In this document: piece by piece, positions 48,416 to 57,358 of the stretch
Position numbering within the stretch: position 1 is the first letter of the stretch
How the letters are laid out: each line of letters starts with the position of its first letter
From: Arthrobacter sp. SLBN-112
GTDB lineage: Bacteria > Actinomycetota > Actinomycetes > Actinomycetales > Micrococcaceae
Direction of reading: 5' to 3'
DNA: 64,000 nt
Assembly (NCBI RefSeq): GCF_006715225.1
Contig: NZ_VFMU01000001.1
Span: 682,001 to 746,000, forward strand
Program-made: the position numbers and the translations under genes
The notes under the pieces: model-generated
Database searches by the model: none
What the model saw: the letters and a program-made list of their open reading frames with translations, nothing else
What the model was told of the DNA's origin: nothing

Positions 48416-49214
48416 CTTTGAAGGCTCCGGACTCCTGCCCGAAGGTGCCGCGGAAACCATCGAGGGGAACCTCGTGGCCGCAGCCAGCATCGAGGAAGCG
48501 GTGGAGGGGGCGGACTACATTGCGGAAGCCGTTCCGGAACAGCCTGACCTGAAAGCCAGCATCCTCCGCCGGGTCTCGGGTGCCGCACCGTGCCACGCGA
48601 TCATCGGCACCAATACCTCCGCCATCCCCATCGGAGAACTTGCTTCTTCGGTGACCGGCCCGGAGCGGTTTCTTGGCGTGCACTGGATGAATCCAGCCCC
48701 CTTTATCCCCGGCGTCGAACTCATTCCAGGCGAGGAAACGGACCCCCGGGTCCTGGAGCGCGCCGAGCAGCTCATCCAGAGCCTGGGCAAGACACCGGCC
48801 AGAGTGGCGGATACCCCTGGCTTTGTCGCCAACCGCCTCCAGTTCGCCCTGTATAAGGAAGCCGTCCAGATCGTTGACGACGGCGTCGCCACGCCTGAAC
48901 AGATCGACGCCGTCGTCGCCAACACGTTTGGATTCCGGCTGGCCCTGTTTGGCCCTTTCGCCATCGGGGACATGGCAGGGCTCGACGTGTACGAATCCGC
49001 CTACCACACCCTCGAAAAAGCCTATGGCGAACGGTTTGCAGTCCCCGAGGCCCTGGCCGCGACAGTCCGGGAAGGGAACATCGGGTTGAAAAGCGGACAT
49101 GGCTTTCTCCACGTCGCCCCCGAGCATAAGGCGGCCCTGCTTTCCCACCGGGACAACGCCTACGCCCGCCTGGCCCAGCTCCGCACGGAACTCGGCCAGG
49201 CGCCGGGACTGTAG
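48300..49214 (+). CDS. 3-hydroxyacyl-CoA dehydrogenase family protein, N-terminally truncated
   Basis: A 304-residue frame covering nearly all of a 3-hydroxyacyl-CoA dehydrogenase/L-carnitine dehydrogenase-like protein. It begins at MGGGIAQVLALHGYKVALGD, so the first beta strand and the start of the GxGxxG NAD loop (normally ending ...GAGTMGGG) are missing. The C-terminal domain is complete: NTSAIPIGELA, GVHWMNPAPFIPGVELIPG, TPGFVANRLQFALYKEAV. No ribosome-binding site precedes the ATG, which lies in the SDR remnant in another frame. It is probably inactive or poorly made. Confidence 0.75.
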   Translation: MGGGIAQVLALHGYKVALGDVDGETAERARVRLVEQARDFEGSGLLPEGAAETIEGNLVAAASIEEAVEGADYIAEAVPEQPDLKASILRRVSGAAPCHAIIGTNTSAIPIGELASSVTGPERFLGVHWMNPAPFIPGVELIPGEETDPRVLERAEQLIQSLGKTPARVADTPGFVANRLQFALYKEAVQIVDDGVATPEQIDAVVANTFGFRLALFGPFAIGDMAGLDVYESAYHTLEKAYGERFAVPEALAATVREGNIGLKSGHGFLHVAPEHKAALLSHRDNAYARLAQLRTELGQAPGL

Positions 49215-49247
49215 CGCCGGAACTGTAACCACCGAAAGCAGGGGCGT

Positions 49248-49268
49248 GGGGCGGATTGAATCCGCCCC
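49248..49268 (+). terminator. hairpin after the 3-hydroxyacyl-CoA dehydrogenase gene
   Basis: Perfect inverted repeat GGGGCGGATT-G-AATCCGCCCC, 33 bases after the stop, followed by GTTCCC. Confidence 0.5.
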
Positions 49269-49392
49269 GTTCCCTCAAGGTCAAGGAGTCTGCGCACAAA
49301 GACAAGAGCAGGGACCGGGCCTTCACCCAGACTGGGGAGTAACCCGCTACGCCGACCGGCTGGCGTCCTTGCTACTCGAAGTGGAGTATCCC

Positions 49393-50802
49393 TTGGAAAC
49401 CTACGATGCACTCCTCGCGTCCATTGCCCCCGCGGCCGGCACCGGCCGGACCATCCTTGATCCCGCGACGGGCGAGGCTGTAGGCGAAGCACCCGTCCAC
49501 GGCCTTGAATACCTTGAGTCCGCCGTCGCCGCTGCCGTGGCCGCCCAGCCCGCCTGGGCTGCCCTGGGCCATGACGCCCGGTCTGCCGCGCTCCTGAAGG
49601 CAGCCGACGCCGTCGAACGCTCCGCAGAGGAACTCGCCCAGCTGCTCTCCCGCGAGCAGGGAAAACCCCTGAACGGCCCCAACGCCCGCTTCGAAGTGGG
49701 TGCCTGCGTCGCCTGGCTCCGCGCCACCGCCGCACTGCCCCTGGAACCCGAAACCATCGTGGACGACGGCGAGACCCGCGCCGAACTGCATTACCGGCCC
49801 ATCGGCGTCGTGGGCGCGATTGGACCTTGGAACTGGCCCATGATGATCGCCGTCTGGCAGCTGGCCCCGGCCCTGCGCATGGGCAACGCCGTGGTGGTCA
49901 AGCCGTCCGGCAATACTCCCCTGAGCGTCCTGGCCCTGGTCAAGGTCCTCAACGAGGAACTGCCCGAGGGCATCCTGTCGGTGGTCTCCTGCGGCCGCGA
50001 GGTCGGCGCACGGCTCACGGACCACCCCGCGATCGGCAAGATCATGTTCACCGGTTCCACCGCCGGCGGCCGCGCCATCATCAAGTCCTCCGCGGACACC
50101 GTCAAGCGGCTCACCCTGGAACTGGGCGGCAACGACGCCGGCATCGTCCTGCCCGACGCCGATCCCAAGGCCATCGCCACGGACATTTTCTGGGGCGCGT
50201 TCCTGAACACCGGCCAGACCTGCGCCGCGCTCAAACGCCTCTACGTCCACGACAGCATCTACGACGCCGTCTGCGAAGAGCTAGTGGCGGTCGCCAAGCA
50301 GATGCCCATGGGCAACGGCCTGGACGAGGACAACGTGCTGGGACCGCTGCAGAACAAGGCACAGTACGACGTCGTGGCGAACCTCGTGGAGGCGGCCAAG
50401 GCTTCCGGCGCACGCGTCCTGCTGGGCGGCAACCCCGATTCAAGCCAGCCGGGCTTCTTCTACCCCACCACCCTGGTGGCGGACATCGACAACGACAACC
50501 CGCTGGTGGCCGAGGAACAGTTCGGCCCCGCCCTGCCGATCATCCGCTACAGCAGCATTGATGAAGCGGTGGAGAAGGCCAACGGGCTCGACGTCGGCCT
50601 GGGCGCCTCGGTGTGGTCCCCCAACCTGGCGGCCGCCCGCGAGCTCGCGGCGCGTATCCAGGCCGGCACCGTCTGGATCAACCGGCACGGCGCCGTGGAC
50701 CCCCGCATCCCCTTCGGCGGAGCCAAGCAGTCAGGCTACGGCGTCGAATTCGGCGTCGAAGGCCTCAAAGCCCTGGGCGTACCGCAGGTCATCAACGGCT
50801 GA
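49393..50802 (+). CDS. aldehyde dehydrogenase family protein
   Basis: NAD(P)-dependent aldehyde dehydrogenase of about 469 residues. The catalytic Glu lies in LELGGNDAGIVLPDAD and the catalytic Cys in NTGQTCAALKRLYVHDS. The FGGAKQSGYGVEFGVEGL C terminus is typical. The start is uncertain: TTG 49393 (ETYDALLASIAP) has GGAG six bases upstream, while GTG 49381 would add four residues. The longer frame back to 49099 lies in the previous gene and is not homologous. It probably oxidises the aldehyde made by the HisD-like enzyme (inference). Confidence 0.85.
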   Translation: METYDALLASIAPAAGTGRTILDPATGEAVGEAPVHGLEYLESAVAAAVAAQPAWAALGHDARSAALLKAADAVERSAEELAQLLSREQGKPLNGPNARFEVGACVAWLRATAALPLEPETIVDDGETRAELHYRPIGVVGAIGPWNWPMMIAVWQLAPALRMGNAVVVKPSGNTPLSVLALVKVLNEELPEGILSVVSCGREVGARLTDHPAIGKIMFTGSTAGGRAIIKSSADTVKRLTLELGGNDAGIVLPDADPKAIATDIFWGAFLNTGQTCAALKRLYVHDSIYDAVCEELVAVAKQMPMGNGLDEDNVLGPLQNKAQYDVVANLVEAAKASGARVLLGGNPDSSQPGFFYPTTLVADIDNDNPLVAEEQFGPALPIIRYSSIDEAVEKANGLDVGLGASVWSPNLAAARELAARIQAGTVWINRHGAVDPRIPFGGAKQSGYGVEFGVEGLKALGVPQVING

Positions 50803-50862
50803 GGTTGACTCGGGAGCCCGGCACGCGGCCTGCCAGTGCCGGGCTCCCGGGGCTGTATGGCT

Positions 50863-51261
50863 TTACCCCAAGGCCGGGGCGGTGGACGTCCTGCCGGCAA
50901 ACTGCCGGCGGGCCCACCGGGCGAGCTTCTTGCCCCTGCCCTTCCACCAGTTGTCCTCGTCCTGGTTGTGGTGGAACCGGAAGACAATGGCCACCAGGAC
51001 AAACATGCCCATCACCACGTCCACCCAGGAAGACACCACCAGGGCGATAAAGACGGTCATGGCATTGGCCACGATGGACGGGATTGCCAGGGTACGGAAG
51101 ACGGTACTGGCCACATAGCGCCGGTGCGACCGTGGGACGGACAACTCACGGACCATGTCGAAGCAGACGCAGACCACAACAATGGTCTGCCCGATGGCCA
51201 GCAGGATCTGGCCTGGCATGGAACTGCTGAACGCGGCCACGGATTCCATTCCCGGGCTCAT
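50863..51261 (-). CDS. hypothetical membrane protein
   Basis: A 132-residue protein with three hydrophobic segments (GQILLAIGQTIVVVCVCF, IVANAMTVFIALVVSSW, VVMGMFVLVAIVFRF) and a basic C terminus ending KKLARWARRQFAGR. I do not recognise a named family. ATG 51261 with AGGA upstream is preferred over TTG 51360, which would start inside a palindrome. It lies downstream of hspR on the same strand, beyond an 80-bp hairpin. Confidence 0.65.
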   Translation of the reverse strand: MSPGMESVAAFSSSMPGQILLAIGQTIVVVCVCFDMVRELSVPRSHRRYVASTVFRTLAIPSIVANAMTVFIALVVSSWVDVVMGMFVLVAIVFRFHHNQDEDNWWKGRGKKLARWARRQFAGRTSTAPALG

Positions 51262-51300
51262 GGACGGGTCCTGATTGAAGCTTTGCTGAGATCTGTAAAC

Positions 51301-51380
51301 ACGGAAAACCCCCAGAACTTGCAGAACCACCGCCGCTGATCCGGCGATGGTTCCATTCAAGTTCCAGGGGGGTTTTCCGT
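51301..51380. repeat. 80-bp imperfect palindrome between hspR and a membrane-protein gene
   Basis: Terminal ACGGAAAACCCCC pairs with GGGGGGTTTTCCGT. Inner GAACTTG/CAAGTTC, GAACCA/TGGTTC and CGCCG/CGGCG pairs are separated by small bulges. It could be the terminator of the dnaK operon read on the minus strand (GGGGGTTTTCCG at the 3' side) or a small MITE-like element. Confidence 0.6.
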
Positions 51381-51444
51381 CACGAGTAGCGGGTACTCAT
51401 ATTTGTGCGTGGCCCCGGGAAACGGTACTTATTGTCCGGGCACG

Positions 51445-51870
51445 CTATTGTCCGAGTGCCCGCGGCCGCCACAGCATGACCGCCTGCGACCGGGGCCGGG
51501 GGCGCTGGCCGCGGGCAAGGCTCACTACGTCGCCCGCCGCGCCGGCGGCAAAGATGCGCGAATCCACAGAACGCGGCCGCCGCCCGAGTTCCTCGGTAAG
51601 TTCAGCGATCCGGGTTTGGAGGGCTGCCACCTGGTTCTCGAGTTCCAGGATGCGCTTGATCCCCTCCAGCGAGACGCCTTCCTGGGACAGCCGCTGCACT
51701 TCCCGCAGCATATTCACGTCACGCTGCGAGTAGCGCCGGGACTTTCCGGGGGCACGGCTGGGTTTGACGATGCCCAGCCTGTCGTACTGCCTCAGCGTCT
51801 GCGGGTGCATGTCCGCCAGCTCGGCCGCCACCGAAATCACGAAGATCGGCTGGTCAGCATTGATGTCCAT
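51445..51870 (-). CDS. hspR: heat-shock repressor HspR, MerR family
   Basis: A 141-residue MerR-type repressor of the dnaK operon. The N-terminal helix-turn-helix is VISVAAELADMHPQTLRQYDRLGIVKPSR, with the wing RRYSQRDVNMLREVQRLSQEGVSLEGI. A coiled-coil segment follows (LELENQVAALQTRIAELTEELG split by charged residues). It is the last gene of dnaK-grpE-dnaJ-hspR, 15 bases after dnaJ. HspR proteins bind HAIR repeats, and two are seen upstream of dnaK at 55773 and 55826. The long basic tail of about 45 residues is unconserved-looking. Confidence 0.93.
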   Translation of the reverse strand: MDINADQPIFVISVAAELADMHPQTLRQYDRLGIVKPSRAPGKSRRYSQRDVNMLREVQRLSQEGVSLEGIKRILELENQVAALQTRIAELTEELGRRPRSVDSRIFAAGAAGDVVSLARGQRPRPRSQAVMLWRPRALGQ

Positions 51871-51885
51871 GCCTCACCTCCGTGC

Positions 51886-52860
51886 CTAGAGCCGGGCCTT
51901 GGCTGCCAGGCCCTCGCGAACATCCGCCGACGACGTTGCCTCGGCGAACGCCTTGACCGCAGCCTCGGCTTCCTTGTTCAGGTTCTTGGGAACCGCGACG
52001 TCGATGGTCACCAGCAGGTCGCCGGTGGCCTTGGACGTCTTGACACCTTTGCCCTTGACCCGCAGGGTACGGCCGGACGGCGTGCCCGCCGGAACACGGA
52101 CCTTCACCTTGTCCCCGTCGATCGTGGGAACCTCAATGTCCGCGCCCAAAGCAGCCTCCGGGAACGTGACGGGGACGTGGATGCGGAGATTGTCGCCGTC
52201 GCGCGTGTAGAACTGGTGCGGTTGGACAGCGACGGTCACCACCAGGTCACCGTTACCGGCAGCACCGGGCTGGCCCTTGCCGCGCACGCGGACCTTCTGG
52301 CCGTCCTTGATGCCGGCGGGAACCCGGACGTCGATCACCTCGCCGCTGGGTTCGCGCAACCCGATGGTGGTGCCGCGAATGGAGCCGGCAAAGGAAATGC
52401 TGGTGGAAGCAGTCCGGTCGGCCCCCTTCTGCGGGGTCCGCTGGAACCCGGGCGCGCCACCGAAGCCGCCACCGAACAGATCGGCGAACTCGGGCGGGAT
52501 GCCGCCCGCGGAAGGGTTGAACCCTCCGGCATGGCGTCCGGTGTTGCCGGTGAACAGGCCGCCGAACATGTCCTCGAACCCGCCGTTCGTGGCCCCTCCG
52601 CCGCCCGGAGCAAAGCGTGCCCCGCTGCCCATGGCCCGGATGGCGTCATACTGCTGGCGCTCATCTGGATCCGAGAGCACCGAATAAGCCTCAGAGATGT
52701 CCTTGAACTTCTTCTCGGAAGCAGCGTTTCCCGCATTCGTATCAGGGTGGTGCTGCCGCGCAAGCTTCCGGTAGGCCTTCTTGATGTCGGCGTCGGAAGC
52801 GTCCTTGGCAACACCAAGGATTTTATAAAAGTCCTTGTCCACCCAATCCTGGCTAGCCAA
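51886..52860 (-). CDS. dnaJ: DnaJ/CbpA-type J-domain co-chaperone
   Basis: A 324-residue DnaK co-chaperone. The J domain at residues 8-75 has the HPD motif (ARQHHPDTNAG). A Gly/Phe-rich linker runs to about residue 150, followed by two beta-barrel client domains. The four CxxCxGxG zinc-finger repeats of DnaJ type I are missing, so it is of the CbpA/type II form, as is usual for the dnaK-linked copy in actinobacteria. The start codon is TTG 52860 with AAAGGAAA five bases upstream. Confidence 0.93.
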   Translation of the reverse strand: MASQDWVDKDFYKILGVAKDASDADIKKAYRKLARQHHPDTNAGNAASEKKFKDISEAYSVLSDPDERQQYDAIRAMGSGARFAPGGGGATNGGFEDMFGGLFTGNTGRHAGGFNPSAGGIPPEFADLFGGGFGGAPGFQRTPQKGADRTASTSISFAGSIRGTTIGLREPSGEVIDVRVPAGIKDGQKVRVRGKGQPGAAGNGDLVVTVAVQPHQFYTRDGDNLRIHVPVTFPEAALGADIEVPTIDGDKVKVRVPAGTPSGRTLRVKGKGVKTSKATGDLLVTIDVAVPKNLNKEAEAAVKAFAEATSSADVREGLAAKARL

Positions 52861-52923
52861 TGGCGTTTCCTTTCTAGTACTTACTAAAGCCCTACGCGCT
52901 GCATGGGCCCCGGACCGCGCTCC

Positions 52924-52983
52924 GCTGGGTAGGGGGCCGTGCCCGCTCCGCGGTGCCCGCCACGCCGCGGCCCCCTACCCAGC
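52924..52983. repeat. palindrome A between dnaJ and grpE
   Basis: Perfect 16-bp arms (GCTGGGTAGGGGGCCG and its complement) with a 28-base loop, on the 5' side of dnaJ. It is in the leader between grpE and dnaJ of one operon. Confidence 0.65.
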
Positions 52984-53029
52984 TGCGCTTCGCTTGGTCC
53001 CACCTTAGGCGAGACAACCGCTGAGCGAC

Positions 53030-53135
53030 GGACGGATAAGGGGCCCGGGAGTGGCATCGGGCCTGCCGGAGCTGGGTGGCTGGGGATCGCAGATCCTCAG
53101 CCACCCAGCGTAGGGGCGGGGCCCCTTATCCGTCC
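53030..53135. repeat. nested palindrome B between dnaJ and grpE
   Basis: Outer perfect arms of 17 bp (53030-53046 and 53119-53135) enclose an inner hairpin at 53071-53109 whose arms of 18 bp have one mismatch. The inner GCTGGGTGG block resembles the arm of palindrome A. The 294-base gap holds no gene. Confidence 0.65.
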
Positions 53136-53154
53136 GGCGCAGGTGAGAAGCCGA

Positions 53155-53856
53155 CTAAGCCGGGACCGCCACGATTACCTGGGCTGCGCGGAGGACTCGG
53201 TCGCCTGACTTGTAGCCTGAGCGGAGGACCTGGCTGACGGTGTCAACCTCAATGTCCTCGCCGGGCTGCTGGATCAGGGCCTCGTGGATCGTGGGATCGA
53301 ACTCCACGCCGGTCTCATTGATGCGGACCAGGCCGTAGGTCTTCAGCGCGTTCTCCAGTTTGGTGGCGATCGCGGCGAAGGGACCGTCGGTGAGGTCGCC
53401 GTGCTGCCGGGCGGCGTCGACGTCGTCCAGGACCGGGAGCAGGGAGTTCAGGACGCCGATGACGGCCATTTCCCCTGCCACGGCGCGGTCGCGTTCAACG
53501 CGCTTGCGGTAGTTGACGTACTCAGCCTGGAGGCGGAGCAGGTCGTTGCGCAGCTCGGCTGCCTCGGCGTTGCCGCCGGACCCTGCGGGCGCACCCTGGG
53601 CCACAGATTCCTCGGCCGGCACGTCCACGCCGTTGAGAATCTCCTCAGCCTGGGCCAGCGCGTCGCCGTCGGAATCTGCTGCCCCGGCCTGGGAACCGGC
53701 GCCGGGGGCGGACTGGCCGCCCTCCGGGTGCCGGGCCTGCCCGGTCACCGGGTCAACCTTGCGGTTGTCCCGGATGACCGGCTCCTGGCCGTTGCCCTGC
53801 GTGTTCTGCTGGCTTGCGGATGTGTTGTGCTCTTCCTCGTTACCGTGGTGCGGCAT
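53155..53856 (-). CDS. grpE: nucleotide exchange factor GrpE
   Basis: The 233-residue nucleotide exchange factor of DnaK. Residues 1-95 are a long acidic, Gln/Asn/Gly-rich disordered region, longer than in E. coli GrpE. A coiled coil (LRNDLLRLQAEYVNYRKRVERDR) and the C-terminal beta domain follow (ALKTYGLVRINETGVEFDPTIHEALI, VLRSGYKSGDRVLRAAQVIVA). It starts 3 bases after the dnaK stop. Confidence 0.95.
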   Translation of the reverse strand: MPHHGNEEEHNTSASQQNTQGNGQEPVIRDNRKVDPVTGQARHPEGGQSAPGAGSQAGAADSDGDALAQAEEILNGVDVPAEESVAQGAPAGSGGNAEAAELRNDLLRLQAEYVNYRKRVERDRAVAGEMAVIGVLNSLLPVLDDVDAARQHGDLTDGPFAAIATKLENALKTYGLVRINETGVEFDPTIHEALIQQPGEDIEVDTVSQVLRSGYKSGDRVLRAAQVIVAVPA

Positions 53857-53859
53857 GGG

Positions 53860-55793
<1,934 letters not shown>

Positions 55794-55817
55794 TCTACTC
55801 AGGGCGCCAGCGATGTC

Positions 55818-55854
55818 AATCCAAAGTTGAGTGGGGTCCACTCAACTTTGGATT
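55818..55854. promoter_or_regulatory. HAIR operator 1 (HspR site)
   Basis: Perfect 15-bp arms (AATCCAAAGTTGAGT and its complement) with a 7-base spacer. The core GTTGAGT-N7-ACTCAAC is the HspR-associated inverted repeat, 90-126 bases upstream of the dnaK start. Confidence 0.85.
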
Positions 55855-55961
55855 TTCAGCGGGGTTTTCACCTCGGTGTTCCTTGGATTTTCGGGCTTCC
55901 GGGCGCAGAAGTACGACGCCGGAGCGCGGGTTCGCTTTGGGAGAACGTGCCGCCGGGCTGC

Positions 55962-56393
55962 TTAACGCTCCGTATCCCGGTCGCCATGGAGCGGGCCGCG
56001 CTCTTCCGCCGTCGTTTGAACCTGGCGGTCCGTGAGTCCTTCACGGATGGACTCCTCCGTGCGGCGGCCCGCAGTGCCGGCATCGCCGTAGTCGCCGTCG
56101 TCGTACTCGCCGTCGGCAACGTCGCGTTCGGGCTCGTTGACCGCGCCGGCATCGCCGTAGTCACCATCCACGTACTGCCCGCCGTCCTCCGCGCCCGAAG
56201 CATGGGTTCCAGCTGTTCCGGCAGCGCCGTAATCGCCCTCCGGATATTGCTCACCCAGCTCCCCGGCCGGCCTTTCCACGGCCCCGGCGTCGCCGTAGTC
56301 GCCGTCCACGTACTGCCCGCCCTCGCCTTCCAGCCCGGGGGCACTGCTGCCCTTGCGGGGTTCCTCGGCTGCAATTTCAGGGTTCTCAGTCAT
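55962..56393 (-). CDS. acidic repeat protein upstream of dnaK
   Basis: A 143-residue soluble, very acidic protein starting at ATG 56393 with GGAGAGATG upstream. Four copies of a 13-residue unit (QYVDGDYGDAGAV type) start at residues 27, 49, 73 and 97, that is every 22-24 residues. The linkers are rich in Glu, Gly and Ala. No signal peptide, membrane segment or known domain is visible. It lies on the dnaK strand, ending about 108 bases before the HAIR site, so it is outside that operon. Its function is unknown. Confidence 0.7.
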   Translation of the reverse strand: MTENPEIAAEEPRKGSSAPGLEGEGGQYVDGDYGDAGAVERPAGELGEQYPEGDYGAAGTAGTHASGAEDGGQYVDGDYGDAGAVNEPERDVADGEYDDGDYGDAGTAGRRTEESIREGLTDRQVQTTAEERGPLHGDRDTER

Positions 56394-56483
56394 GGTGCAT
56401 CTCTCCTTCGAGGCTCCGCGTCCATGCGGGCGCACTGGCAGTCTATCGACGGCCCGGGCGCATCAACAGGGCTTCGCCGGCAC

Positions 56484-57233
56484 TTATCGGGAGGCCCGGA
56501 CCGGCAGGCCGGCGACGCCTGCCAGCACGGCGAGGTGATGGTCGAAGAGCTCCGCGGGAGCCTTGAACGTGTCCGGCCCGTACTGGTTGAACACCTCGAA
56601 GCTGATCGCGCCGAAGAGGGAGCTCCACACCAGGACACCCCGGGCCACGAGCTCGTCCGGGAGGTCCAGGCCGTACTCCGAGCGGATGGCGGCCAGGTCG
56701 GCGGCCAGGGTTTGCGGCAGCTGCGGGGCCCCTTCAGCCGGCACTGCCAAGTGGCCGGCCCGGGAAGCCTCGTCCAGGATCCCGATGAGGCTGACGATGA
56801 CCCTTGTTCCGGGACCAGTGGTGCGTTCCGCCGGGGCGTTGTAGCCGGGAACGGGGCTGCCGAAAAGGAGGGCGTAGCTGGCGGGCTCGCGCAGGGCCCA
56901 TTCCCGGACACCCCTGCCCAGCGCCAGGAAGCGGGCAACATGGTCACCTTCCGGGGCCTGGGCGACGGCGGCGTCCACTTCGTCCCCAAGCTCGCCGAAG
57001 GCGTCGATCAGCAACAGTGTCAGCAGCTCGTCGCGGCTCTCGACGTAACGGTAGACGGCGGAGGACACCACTCCCAGGTCCCTGGCCACCGCTCGCAGGG
57101 AGAGCGCGGCCGCACCGTGGGTGGCCAGGTGCTGCCGGCCCAGGCGGACAATGTCCGCGATGGTTTGCGTCCTTGCCCGCTGCCGGGGCGTGAGCGGGCG
57201 GTCAAGGCCAGCCGTTTCCTTAACTTCAGTCAC
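56484..57233 (-). CDS. TetR/AcrR family transcriptional regulator
   Basis: A 249-residue repressor. The helix-turn-helix is LSLRAVARDLGVVSSAVYRYVESRDELLTLLLIDAF, in the classical TetR form. The C-terminal domain contains a Trp-rich WALREPASYALLFGSPVPGY block as in the TetR_C_33/WHG group. Start GTG 57233 (TEVKETAG) was chosen, and 57251 is possible. It is divergent from the NAD(P)-binding reductase across two palindromes. Confidence 0.87.
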   Translation of the reverse strand: MTEVKETAGLDRPLTPRQRARTQTIADIVRLGRQHLATHGAAALSLRAVARDLGVVSSAVYRYVESRDELLTLLLIDAFGELGDEVDAAVAQAPEGDHVARFLALGRGVREWALREPASYALLFGSPVPGYNAPAERTTGPGTRVIVSLIGILDEASRAGHLAVPAEGAPQLPQTLAADLAAIRSEYGLDLPDELVARGVLVWSSLFGAISFEVFNQYGPDTFKAPAELFDHHLAVLAGVAGLPVRASR

Positions 57234-57273
57234 CGGTCCAGCATGCCACAACCGAGAGCGCCGGAATCAAAAG

Positions 57274-57286
57274 AGAGCACTGCTCT
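57274..57286. promoter_or_regulatory. TetR operator 1
   Basis: Palindrome AGAGCA-C-TGCTCT in the divergent gap, 41 bases upstream of the tetR start. It shares its core with operator 2. Confidence 0.65.
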
Positions 57287-57314
57287 TGACTTAGTGGCCA
57301 AGCAGTCCCATGCT

Positions 57315-57341
57315 GTTCCTGAGAGCACTGCTCTCAGGAAC
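57315..57341. promoter_or_regulatory. TetR operator 2
   Basis: Perfect palindrome with 13-bp arms centred on C57328 and the core GAGAGCA-C-TGCTCTC, just before the GGAAGGAGGAGG ribosome-binding site of the reductase. The centres of the two operators are 48 bases apart. Confidence 0.7.
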
Positions 57342-57358
57342 CGGAAGGAGGAGGACAG

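Noticed and set aside
49099..49392. N-terminal extension of the aldehyde dehydrogenase
   Set aside because: The region overlaps the end of the previous gene and a terminator hairpin, and its translation has no aldehyde dehydrogenase homology.
56484..57251. Longer TetR start at 57251
   Set aside because: Possible, but GTG 57233 gives a more typical N terminus. Neither start codon has a strong ribosome-binding site.
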